Assembly (NCBI GenBank): GCA_013298715.1
Contig: JAAFIQ010000007.1
Span: 62,001-126,000, forward strand
Origin: Bacteroidota bacterium
GTDB taxonomy: Bacteria > Bacteroidota > Bacteroidia > B-17B0 > Aurantibacillaceae
Direction: 5' to 3'
DNA: 64,000 nucleotides
Shown here: piece after piece, positions 8,127-15,188 of the stretch
Layout of the letters: every line of letters starts with the position of its first letter
Position numbering within the stretch: position 1 is the first letter of the stretch
Translations under genes and position numbers: made by a program
Notes under the pieces: generated by a model
Seen by the model: the letters and a program-made list of their open reading frames with translations, nothing else
Told to the model about the DNA's origin: nothing
Database searches by the model: none

Positions 8127-11100
8127 ATGACTGAAAATATAATTCTTGAATATGATGCTTTTATTCGTTCTGTAAAACAAAATAAAGATGTATCACACGC
8201 TTTTTTATTGGGGGCAGGAGCATCATTAAGTTCGGGAATACAATCAGCAGCAGATTGTATTTGGGAGTGGAAAAGAGATATATACACTTCACAAAATATT
8301 AATTCTAACATTTTATTTAATAACTATAAATCTGATACTGTTCGTAAGAGTATTCAAAACTGGCTTGATAAGGAGGGAATATATCCTAAAGAAGATGCCC
8401 CAGAAGAATATACTTTTTACGCAGAGAAAGCCTATCCAATTCCCGATGACAGGCGTAAATATTTTCAAAAATTATCGGAGGGAAAAGAACCATTCATCGG
8501 TTACAAATTGCTATGCTTATTAAATGACGCTGAAATTGTAAAATCTGTATGGTCAACAAACTTCGATGGTTTAGTTGAAAGAGCTTCACATAAAATGAAT
8601 CTTACACCAATAGCTGTTAATCTTGATAATGAAGATAGAATATTTAGAAATGAAAGTAGAAATGAATTACTATATGTAGCATTACATGGAGATTATAAAT
8701 ATTCTACTTTAAAAAACACCAACAAAGAACTTGATAGTCAAAGTGATGTTTTTACTTCTACACTTATAAGGTATTTTAATGATAAAAACTTAATTGTTTC
8801 TGGGTATAGTGGCAGGGATAAATCGCTAATGGATACGCTAAAAGCCACATTTTCAGAACGAGGGTCGGGCAGGCTATACTGGTGCGGTTATGGGCATGAG
8901 CCAAATTCATCTGTAAGAGAATTAATTGAGGTTGCAAGACTGAATGGTCGAGAAGCCTTTTATATTCCCACAGAAGGATTTGATAAAACTATAAAATCAA
9001 TTTGTAGAGCTTGTTTTGAAACAGAACCTGAAAAACAACAAAGAGTAGATGACATATTAAAATCTGCTGACGTAAAAACTGTAACAACACCTTTTACATT
9101 AAACTCAACTCGTAATGATAAATACATTAAGAGTAATATGCACCCTATTAGTTTCCCTAAAGAGGTTTTTCAATTTGAAATTGATTACCCCGAAGGAGTA
9201 ACTCAATGGAATACTATAAAAACTCTAATTGGCAATTTAGATATTGTAGCAGTTCCATTTAAGGGGAAAATTTTTGCTATTTCTACTTTAACAAACCTAA
9301 ATACAGCTTTTGGTAGTAAAATAAAAACAGAGATTGTTCGTGTACCAATTTCAAAACAAGATATTCGTAAGGTATCCGCATTTCAAAATCTTGTTCTTAA
9401 CGCAATTACAAATTCAATAGCTAAAAAATCAAATTTAGATACTGATGGGAGACTGAGAATTTGGAACAAAACAGAAAAGTATAACACGAAAATTAACGAT
9501 TACAAAATTGGCGTGCATGAGGCACTTAAAGTATCCCTATTTTTCGATAAAGGTTTTTCCTATTTAGTATTTAATCCTTCGGTATATCTCGTTAGCGACA
9601 ATGAACTATCTAAGGAAATAAAACAAAGTATTAGCAAACCTTATCTTGAAAAATTATTTAATAATAAGTATGATGAGTATTTAGAAAATTGGAATACTGT
9701 AATTTTCGGTGGTAACAAATTAGTATTCGACTATCCTATTAATTCTGGTAATGATTTAAAATTCATTATTAGCAATAATTCGTCTTACTCATCAATTCAA
9801 GTTCTTGATGAAAATTTCAGAGCATATCAACCTAATGATTTTAATCAAAAATTAGTTTTGCACAAAGGGGTTCAGTATCTCGAACCGCAATTATTATTTA
9901 CTAATAAATTTGATGATAGGCAATCGAAAGATTTTCATCCTATGAGGGGATTAGTTACTCATAGACCTTATGACTATTTATTTAACGGAAAAGTGTTTTC
10001 AAATGAGGTAAAGATTGGTATCATTTGCCCTGAAAAATATTCTCAAGTATTTAGTACTTTTTTAAATGGTTTGCAGCAGCAATCAAAAGCCGACAAGAAT
10101 GTTGATTATCTGATTGATTATCCGGGATTTTTATCTGCTTATAATATCCCTATTGATATTCCTACAACAGATAGTGATAGATGGTCAGATAATAAATTTA
10201 CGCATACAAGCGATTCAATAAAGGCAAACGCTATCAGTTTAGCTCGTTCAATTACTTCAAAAATCCAACAACTTTCAGATAATTTTACGCAAATATCAGT
10301 AGCTATTTTTATTCCAAAAGAGTGGGAAGCTTATCAAAGTTATGATGAGGAAGGAGAAAAATTTGATTTACATGATTACATTAAAGCTTTTGCTGCTCAA
10401 AAGAATGTAGCCACTCAGTTGATTCAAGAAAAGACATTAACGGAAGAACTGAAATGTCAAAAATATTGGTGGCTTTCATTATCATTTTATGTAAAATCAC
10501 TTCGTACACCTTGGATATTGTCAAATACAGATACTACAACTGCATTTGCGGGAATTGGGTATAGTATTAAAAAGCAGAAAAACAAAACGGAAGTTGTACT
10601 TGGTTGTAGTCATATTTACGATTCACAAGGTCAAGGATTAAAATATAAATTATCTAAGGTTGAAGATTTTGTACTTGACAAAAAATCAAATCCGTTTTTA
10701 TCTTATGAAGATGCTTTTCAATTTGGTGTTTCTATTAGAGAACTGTTTATGCAATCTATGAATACTTTACCACAACGAGTTGTAGTTCATAAACGAACAC
10801 CATTTAAAAAAGATGAGATTCAAGGAATCACGGATAGTCTGTTTAAAGCAGGAATTGAAAAAATTGATTTGATAGAAATAAACCATGAACAAGACGTTAA
10901 ATATTTTGCGACTAAAGTTTACAATAACAGTTTACAGATTGATGGATTCCCAATTTCACGAGGTACGTGTATAGTTACAGACGAAACGACTGCTTTGTTA
11001 TGGACACATGGTATAGTTCCATCTGTAAAGAATCCAAATTATAAATTTTATTTGGGAGGCAGAAGTATTCCGAGCCCACTAAAAATTATTAAACATTATG

Positions 11101-11282
11101 GGGAAAGTGATATAAATACTATTGCTACTGAAATTTTAGGATTAACAAAAATGAACTGGAACTCTTTTGATTTATACACCAAATTACCTGCTACTATAAG
11201 TTCTTCTAATGAAATAGCAAGAATTGGCAATTTATTATCTCGATTTGAAGGTAGAATGTATGATTATAGATTTTTTATTTAG
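8127..11282 (+). CDS. Fused SIR2-APAZ-short prokaryotic Argonaute (SPARSA-type)
   Basis: 1051 residues. The SIR2 domain (about 20-300) shows GAGAS at 29-33, STNFD with N145 and D147, ALHGD with H187, and SGYSGRD at 225-231, so the NAD-hydrolysing residues are present. Residues of about 320-590 fit an APAZ domain. Residues of about 600-1051 are the MID-PIWI half. The MID basic region (residues 751-770) and KYWWLSLSFYVK (779-790) fit binding of a guide 5' end, and the chain ends in hydrophobic FFI, as Argonautes usually do. The PIWI slicer aspartates are missing: AGIGYS stands where a GxD motif is expected and HKRTPF where the second Asp is expected. Known SIR2/short-Argonaute pairs use small guides to sense invading plasmids or phages and then deplete NAD+. 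Here both halves are one chain. It is cargo at the end of a phage-like element. Confidence 0.88.
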   Translation: MTENIILEYDAFIRSVKQNKDVSHAFLLGAGASLSSGIQSAADCIWEWKRDIYTSQNINSNILFNNYKSDTVRKSIQNWLDKEGIYPKEDAPEEYTFYAEKAYPIPDDRRKYFQKLSEGKEPFIGYKLLCLLNDAEIVKSVWSTNFDGLVERASHKMNLTPIAVNLDNEDRIFRNESRNELLYVALHGDYKYSTLKNTNKELDSQSDVFTSTLIRYFNDKNLIVSGYSGRDKSLMDTLKATFSERGSGRLYWCGYGHEPNSSVRELIEVARLNGREAFYIPTEGFDKTIKSICRACFETEPEKQQRVDDILKSADVKTVTTPFTLNSTRNDKYIKSNMHPISFPKEVFQFEIDYPEGVTQWNTIKTLIGNLDIVAVPFKGKIFAISTLTNLNTAFGSKIKTEIVRVPISKQDIRKVSAFQNLVLNAITNSIAKKSNLDTDGRLRIWNKTEKYNTKINDYKIGVHEALKVSLFFDKGFSYLVFNPSVYLVSDNELSKEIKQSISKPYLEKLFNNKYDEYLENWNTVIFGGNKLVFDYPINSGNDLKFIISNNSSYSSIQVLDENFRAYQPNDFNQKLVLHKGVQYLEPQLLFTNKFDDRQSKDFHPMRGLVTHRPYDYLFNGKVFSNEVKIGIICPEKYSQVFSTFLNGLQQQSKADKNVDYLIDYPGFLSAYNIPIDIPTTDSDRWSDNKFTHTSDSIKANAISLARSITSKIQQLSDNFTQISVAIFIPKEWEAYQSYDEEGEKFDLHDYIKAFAAQKNVATQLIQEKTLTEELKCQKYWWLSLSFYVKSLRTPWILSNTDTTTAFAGIGYSIKKQKNKTEVVLGCSHIYDSQGQGLKYKLSKVEDFVLDKKSNPFLSYEDAFQFGVSIRELFMQSMNTLPQRVVVHKRTPFKKDEIQGITDSLFKAGIEKIDLIEINHEQDVKYFATKVYNNSLQIDGFPISRGTCIVTDETTALLWTHGIVPSVKNPNYKFYLGGRSIPSPLKIIKHYGESDINTIATEILGLTKMNWNSFDLYTKLPATISSSNEIARIGNLLSRFEGRMYDYRFFI

Positions 11283-11352
11283 TCCCTATACTAATGAATT
11301 TCAAAAAAATGTTTAATAATTAAATTTTTTACCATTTATTCTTATAGTCATA

Positions 11353-13080
11353 ATGAAAGCTCAAATATTACCAGTATTTAAAGATATTTTTCCAGAGGAA
11401 GAACAACCTATACTTCAAGATATAATAAAAACAATTCCAACTGATACGCTAATTAAAATTTCTTGTCATATAAACTCACAGCTTTATTTTTCTAAAGAAC
11501 GACTAAAAACTGAAATTAAAATTTTTGTACACCTAATAGAAAGAATTAAAGACGATAAAATAAGAAATGCGCCCTATAATAATTTTATAAAATTTCAGAA
11601 AAAACTTGAGGGACAGGATTTAGCTATTTTCCCTCTGCCTCATACTTTAAAATTAATTGAACTGGCATATCTTTCAGAATACATCCCTAATGAAGTAAAA
11701 ACAACTCCAGAACAAGATTTAGACATTTTAAAAATTTTACTTATACTTAATTCTGGAGCTAATGATAAAACCATTCAAATTTTTGATGGGATTGACATTT
11801 CAAATAATGAATCAATTTATAAAATATTCTGGGCATCATTACTTCCAAACTCTACAATTCTCTTGAGAAAGGATTTAATTCTATCTCTCTATAAGTCAAT
11901 AAGTTTTTTTAAGTTTTTAAATGACAACTATCCCAAATACTTAAATCAATATTTGGAGATAAATAAAGTTGATGTTTACCAAAGAATCCCAATCAAATTA
12001 TTTGAGTTATATTCTAATGGGTACAACAAAGAACAAGATTTCTTTTATTCATATTTCAATAAGGATGTCGTTGCTCAAAATCAAATAGTAGCAAATTTAA
12101 CTTTAGAGATTGAAAATTTTTCCAGAGAGGAATTTCTATCAAAAAAAATGCAGATGAATTTCAAGGGCATCCGAACCTTCCCTATTTTGAAATCAAAAGC
12201 TGAAGAGTATAATGTAAGTAATTGGAATTTTATAATCGAAAAATTTTATGAAGGCTTGGTATTCGATTTTTACAATAAAACTAATATTAAAGAAATTAAG
12301 GAATTAAAGAGTTTTGAAGATTATAAAGGGAAAATGGGGGATTATTTTACCAATGTTTTCTTTATGAATTTAATGAAAGAAATGTTTAGTCATCATCCAA
12401 TTGTTTGTTTAAAGGAAAAAGAAAGGAATGACCGTTGTGATTATGATTTTTATATCAGAATAAAAAATAATGTCTTTTTCTTCGAGTTTAAAGATATTTT
12501 GTTCCCAATAAATGAATCTTATGAAGATATAAAGAATACCATTGATAAAAAATTGGTAGATAATAAAAAAGGGATAAAGCAAATTATTAGACAAATTAAA
12601 AACTTTAATCAAGATTATACCGTTTTTGATGATTTGGAAAAAGATGGTATCACGTTAAACGATATTGTAGTCTTTCCTATTTTAGTTTATTCCGACAATG
12701 CTTTTGGAATGACTGGAATTAATCACTATTTAAACAATTTGTTTGAAGCGGAATTAAATAAGGAAGTTGGTAATAGAGGTTTTGATGTAAAACCACTTGC
12801 AGTAATGTCTTTGGATTTTTTGATGGAGGAATATGAAAATTTCAGGAATGGGACTTTGGATTTAGTTTCCGTTCTGAACTTATATTTTGAATTGCAAAAT
12901 GAACGCATCAAAATACATGAAATAAGTAAAACACCATTAACTCTTCAGAATGCTTTTGAAGGTTTTGATGTAATTATAAGAGAAAAAGTTGTGTCTTATT
13001 CTAAAGACCTACTTCAAAGCTCTTTATATGAAAGAGTTATTGAGGACTTCAAGCCCTTTCTCGCAAAAGAGAAAATTTGA
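11353..13080 (+). CDS. Unfamiliar protein with PD-(D/E)XK nuclease signature, beside Argonaute
   Basis: 575 residues, 70 bases after the Argonaute gene and on the same strand. About 300 N-terminal residues are mostly helical and match nothing I know. A central segment looks like a PD-(D/E)XK nuclease fold: helix KGKMGDYFTNVFF (325-337), then D363/D365 on a strand, E378-F-K380 on the next strand, and a helix KKGIKQIIRQI (405-415), which is the usual order in this fold. No signal peptide or membrane segment is seen. The spacing and position suggest it works with the Argonaute as nuclease effector, guide maker or regulator. Independent defence function is equally possible, because SIR2-Argonaute systems are not known to need a third domain of this kind. 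No clear promoter is visible in the gap. Confidence 0.6.
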   Translation: MKAQILPVFKDIFPEEEQPILQDIIKTIPTDTLIKISCHINSQLYFSKERLKTEIKIFVHLIERIKDDKIRNAPYNNFIKFQKKLEGQDLAIFPLPHTLKLIELAYLSEYIPNEVKTTPEQDLDILKILLILNSGANDKTIQIFDGIDISNNESIYKIFWASLLPNSTILLRKDLILSLYKSISFFKFLNDNYPKYLNQYLEINKVDVYQRIPIKLFELYSNGYNKEQDFFYSYFNKDVVAQNQIVANLTLEIENFSREEFLSKKMQMNFKGIRTFPILKSKAEEYNVSNWNFIIEKFYEGLVFDFYNKTNIKEIKELKSFEDYKGKMGDYFTNVFFMNLMKEMFSHHPIVCLKEKERNDRCDYDFYIRIKNNVFFFEFKDILFPINESYEDIKNTIDKKLVDNKKGIKQIIRQIKNFNQDYTVFDDLEKDGITLNDIVVFPILVYSDNAFGMTGINHYLNNLFEAELNKEVGNRGFDVKPLAVMSLDFLMEEYENFRNGTLDLVSVLNLYFELQNERIKIHEISKTPLTLQNAFEGFDVIIREKVVSYSKDLLQSSLYERVIEDFKPFLAKEKI

Positions 13081-13097
13081 AAGGCAATTATGAGATA

Positions 13098-13156
13098 TTT
13101 TAGCGTGGTTTTACGTAAAATATTAACCCTTTAAAATGTCCTTTTTTACGCTAAAA
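13098..13156 (+). repeat. Inverted repeat with internal palindrome at element end
   Basis: Nine-base arms (13098-13106 and 13148-13156, TTTTAGCGT and ACGCTAAAA) flank a perfect 12-base palindrome TTTTACGTAAAA at 13109-13120. It lies just after the last defence gene and before the tRNA-like end. It may be a recombinase arm site or a weak terminator for the nuclease-like gene. The A/T-run after the right arm is compatible with the latter. Confidence 0.45.
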
Positions 13157-13172
13157 AAATCCTCTAAAAATT

Positions 13173-13202
13173 GGTTCGACCCGTTTCTCGCTAGTTCCAC
13201 CA
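13173..13202 (+). other. tRNA-3'-end-like sequence, candidate attachment site (attR)
   Basis: The stretch begins GGTTCGACCC, like a T-arm and loop, and ends TTCCACCA, like a CCA-ended acceptor. Elements that integrate at the 3' end of tRNA or tmRNA genes leave such fragments at the far end. No tRNA body lies upstream, and the T-stem does not pair properly, so this is a degraded or partial copy and not a tRNA gene. The matching intact gene should lie left of the window. Confidence 0.4.
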
Positions 13203-13256
13203 ATGAAGCAGAAAAAGCCTTTCCGAAAATACGGGAAGGCTTTTTCGCTTCATTGG
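13200..13256 (+). terminator. Long hairpin, probable terminator, next to the tRNA-like end
   Basis: Arms at 13200-13224 and 13234-13256 pair almost completely: ten outer base pairs (CCAATGAAGC with GCTTCATTGG), a small bulge, then about twelve more. The T-run is inside the right arm and not after it, so it could act as a terminator in either direction or be a structural recombination element. Hairpins with an AAGCC/GGCTT core commonly follow tRNA ends and precede GIY-YIG genes in Bacteroidota genomes, as here. Confidence 0.6.
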
Positions 13257-13314
13257 CCTGAAGTGTACGACCATAAAGTGTACTTATTTTACTTTATGGG
13301 AGTTCTACTTCAGG
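13257..13314 (+). repeat. Nested double inverted repeat abutting the hairpin
   Basis: Outer 8-base arms CCTGAAGT / ACTTCAGG (13257-13264, 13307-13314) enclose inner 9-base arms CCATAAAGT / ACTTTATGG (13271-13279, 13291-13299), with unpaired GTACGA and GAGTTCT between them and an 11-base loop. Both left arms end in AAGT followed by GTAC, giving a two-step stem like a folded single-strand recombination site. It abuts the previous hairpin with no gap. Function unknown. Confidence 0.55.
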
Positions 13315-13359
13315 TCAACTAGAATATCTTAACAAAGACTTAAAATCATAAGAATTCTG

Positions 13360-13367
13360 TATTTTTG
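13360..13367 (+). promoter_or_regulatory. Bacteroidota -7 promoter element (TATTTTTG) for the GIY-YIG gene
   Basis: The sequence matches the TAnnTTTG -7 consensus of the phylum and ends only three bases before the ATG at 13371. Transcription would begin at or just after the start codon region, so the message would be leaderless or nearly so, or a distal promoter is used. A clear -33 partner is not visible. Confidence 0.4.
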
Positions 13368-13370
13368 AAC

Positions 13371-13700
13371 ATGCCTTTACCATATTGTGTTTATATACTT
13401 TTTAGTGAAAAAGATTTTTTACTTTATATTGGCTATACAACGAATATTGATGCAAGGGTAAAAAGACATAATGAAGGAGGAAATAAAAGCACTGCTTATA
13501 GACGTCCCTTGAAATTAATCTTTTGTGAATTCTATCTTTTTGAAGAAGATGCAAGAAAAAGGGAAATGTACTTCAAAACAAACATGGGTAAAAAAGCTAT
13601 TAAATTAATGTTAGCTGGAACTTTGGAAAAATTAGAATATTTACCAACCCAAAGAAAAAAACTGGAGATTATTTCTGAAACAGAAGATGTCTCTAAGTAA
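13371..13700 (+). CDS. Small GIY-YIG nuclease domain protein
   Basis: 109 residues from the ATG at 13371. A TTG two codons earlier is possible but lies inside the promoter-like motif. The GIY-YIG core is plain: CVYIL near residue 6, then LLYIGYT near 18, a conserved R/K-H-N (VKRHN), and a later glutamate in the KREMYFKT helix. This single-domain UvrC/URI-type family is common in Bacteroidota, often just behind tRNA ends, and is thought to nick DNA, though its biological role is unsettled. The setting here (tRNA-like end, hairpin, then this gene) matches that habit. It may be a small selfish element or mark the insertion point of the phage-like element. Confidence 0.85.
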   Translation: MPLPYCVYILFSEKDFLLYIGYTTNIDARVKRHNEGGNKSTAYRRPLKLIFCEFYLFEEDARKREMYFKTNMGKKAIKLMLAGTLEKLEYLPTQRKKLEIISETEDVSK

Positions 13701-13856
13701 TTTGTTATTTTTTTGTTGAATTGAAAAAATAAAAATATTATATCGCCAGCAGAATTCATTGGATTTCAACTATCGAAAACAAAGAGCAACCTAGATGATC
13801 TTCTCAATTCTGCTGATAAAAAAATTATTCATCTAGATTCCACCACTTCCGAATAA
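13701..13856 (+). other. Intergenic stretch with a 10-base inverted repeat and possible gene relic
   Basis: The perfect arms CAGCAGAATT (13747-13756) and AATTCTGCTG (13806-13815) are 49 bases apart. A frame without a usable start codon is open from 13725 to a TAA at 13854-13856 and has protein-like composition, so it could be the decayed end of a gene. No family is recognisable. Confidence 0.3.
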
Positions 13857-14492
13857 CTAATTCCTATCTGTTAAGCCAATACCTTTATAAATTTTTTCTT
13901 CGCTAGCTTCAATTCTGCTTACTTTAGTTTTTGAATTTTTAGGGGCTGAAAAAAATAACAAATAGCCGCGTTGACGTCCAGGCGTTAAATTATAAAATGC
14001 TTTTTTGAAAGCTGCATCTTGCTTAAATTTCAGTTCTAACTCCTCTGGTATAGGGTATTCTTCTGTTTTTTTGAATTCAACTTTTTTGTTGCTTTTTTCT
14101 AGTTCAATCGCTTCTTTAATGTATTGAATAAGTAAGTGCTTTACTTTAAGAACTTCTTCAATTTTAGTAAACTTTATTATTCTTGTAGCTTGTACATTTT
14201 CTGTTTGCGCCACAACTAAATTTTCTTTATTCTTTAATAACGACCCTTTAAAAAAAGCTAAGAGTGTGTAATCTTTTAAACAGGATAGTAGTAAAATATT
14301 TTTTCCGTTGTGCGTATAACATGGTACTCCCCATTTAATTTCTTCTTTTAAATTAAGTTGTAGAATTATTTCGCGTACTTCAATTAATACTTCTCTCCAA
14401 TTATTTACCTTGCATGCCGGCGTTGCAAATAAGGCGCATCTTCCACAGCCTTGCGCCAAATAGGTATCTACATTATGTTTAAATTTTGTCAC
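13857..14492 (-). CDS. DUF1801 / YdeI (OmdA-like) family protein
   Basis: 211 residues starting with GTG at 14492. No ATG lies nearby and the conserved opening (VDTYLAQGCGRC) follows at once. The N-terminal 120 residues fit the DUF1801 fold, including a typical IKWGVPCYTHNGK segment. The C-terminal part (about 145-205, with PIPEEL and a Y-N-L-T-P-G-R-Q-R-G-Y motif) is the YdeI/OmpD-associated region. Family members are small cytoplasmic proteins that have been linked to stress or bacteriocin resistance, but no biochemical activity is firm. It stands alone, 40 bases after yceH on the same strand. Confidence 0.8.
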   Translation of the reverse strand: MTKFKHNVDTYLAQGCGRCALFATPACKVNNWREVLIEVREIILQLNLKEEIKWGVPCYTHNGKNILLLSCLKDYTLLAFFKGSLLKNKENLVVAQTENVQATRIIKFTKIEEVLKVKHLLIQYIKEAIELEKSNKKVEFKKTEEYPIPEELELKFKQDAAFKKAFYNLTPGRQRGYLLFFSAPKNSKTKVSRIEASEEKIYKGIGLTDRN

Positions 14493-14532
14493 GAATTTTT
14501 AATTAATGAATAACTACATTCTATTGAAGGCA

Positions 14533-15186
14533 TTAAATTAAATCCTTTAACTTATCGTACAAAAAATTTACTTTGCTTTTTAATTCTTCAACTTCAGATT
14601 CTAAATTGTTTATTTGTTGGGTTAATTCAGTAGATTTATCAGTACTTGCAGGATACGTAATTTCTTCTTCTTCTTGCTCTTCATATTCTCCAAATAAATG
14701 AATATAACGTGCTTCTTTTTGTCCGGGTTTGCGCTCTAATAATTTCACTAAAGGCGGGCTGTGTTCTGATAAATCGTTCAGTGTATTTACAACAGATTCT
14801 AATGAAGAAAATTCGTGCAAGCGAGCGGAGTTAGAATTAATTTCGCCTGGAGTTAATGGACCTCGTAAAAACAATAAACATAAAACCGCCAGTTGTGCGT
14901 CGGTAAAAGAAAGTAAAGTTGCGAAATTATGTTTGTACTTATTTGTTCTACTTGTTCCTCCAACTGCGTAACTTACCAAACTTATTGCTTTTAAATTATT
15001 AACGGCCTTGTAAACTTCCTCTTCAATATAATTTACAACAGGTTTGCGTGCCGATTTTTGATTGCAAGCATTGGTTAACGCATTTAAAGAAAGTGGGTAA
15101 TACTCTGGTGTGGTTTTACTTTTTTCAATTAAGCAACCAATAATTCTTATTTCTTGGGCATTAAGTTGCGGAAGCTTATCTAACAT
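14533..15186 (-). CDS. yceH: YceH family protein (DUF480), winged-helix
   Basis: 217 residues beginning LPQLNAQEIRIIGCLIEKSKTTPEYYPLS after the Met region, the signature opening of the DUF480 family. The family has two winged-helix domains (here about 8-90 and 100-170), followed by a coiled-coil tail (180-217) of heptad-spaced Leu, Ile and Val. Function is not established. The fold suggests DNA or protein binding. It sits 2 bases downstream of the stop of the secreted repeat protein on the same strand, so they are probably co-transcribed. Confidence 0.85.
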   Translation of the reverse strand: MLDKLPQLNAQEIRIIGCLIEKSKTTPEYYPLSLNALTNACNQKSARKPVVNYIEEEVYKAVNNLKAISLVSYAVGGTSRTNKYKHNFATLLSFTDAQLAVLCLLFLRGPLTPGEINSNSARLHEFSSLESVVNTLNDLSEHSPPLVKLLERKPGQKEARYIHLFGEYEEQEEEEITYPASTDKSTELTQQINNLESEVEELKSKVNFLYDKLKDLI

Positions 15187-15188
15187 AA

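Noticed and set aside
13173..13202. Complete tRNA or tmRNA gene
   Set aside because: The T-arm does not pair and no anticodon arm or acceptor 5' strand is present upstream. Only the 3'-end likeness stands.
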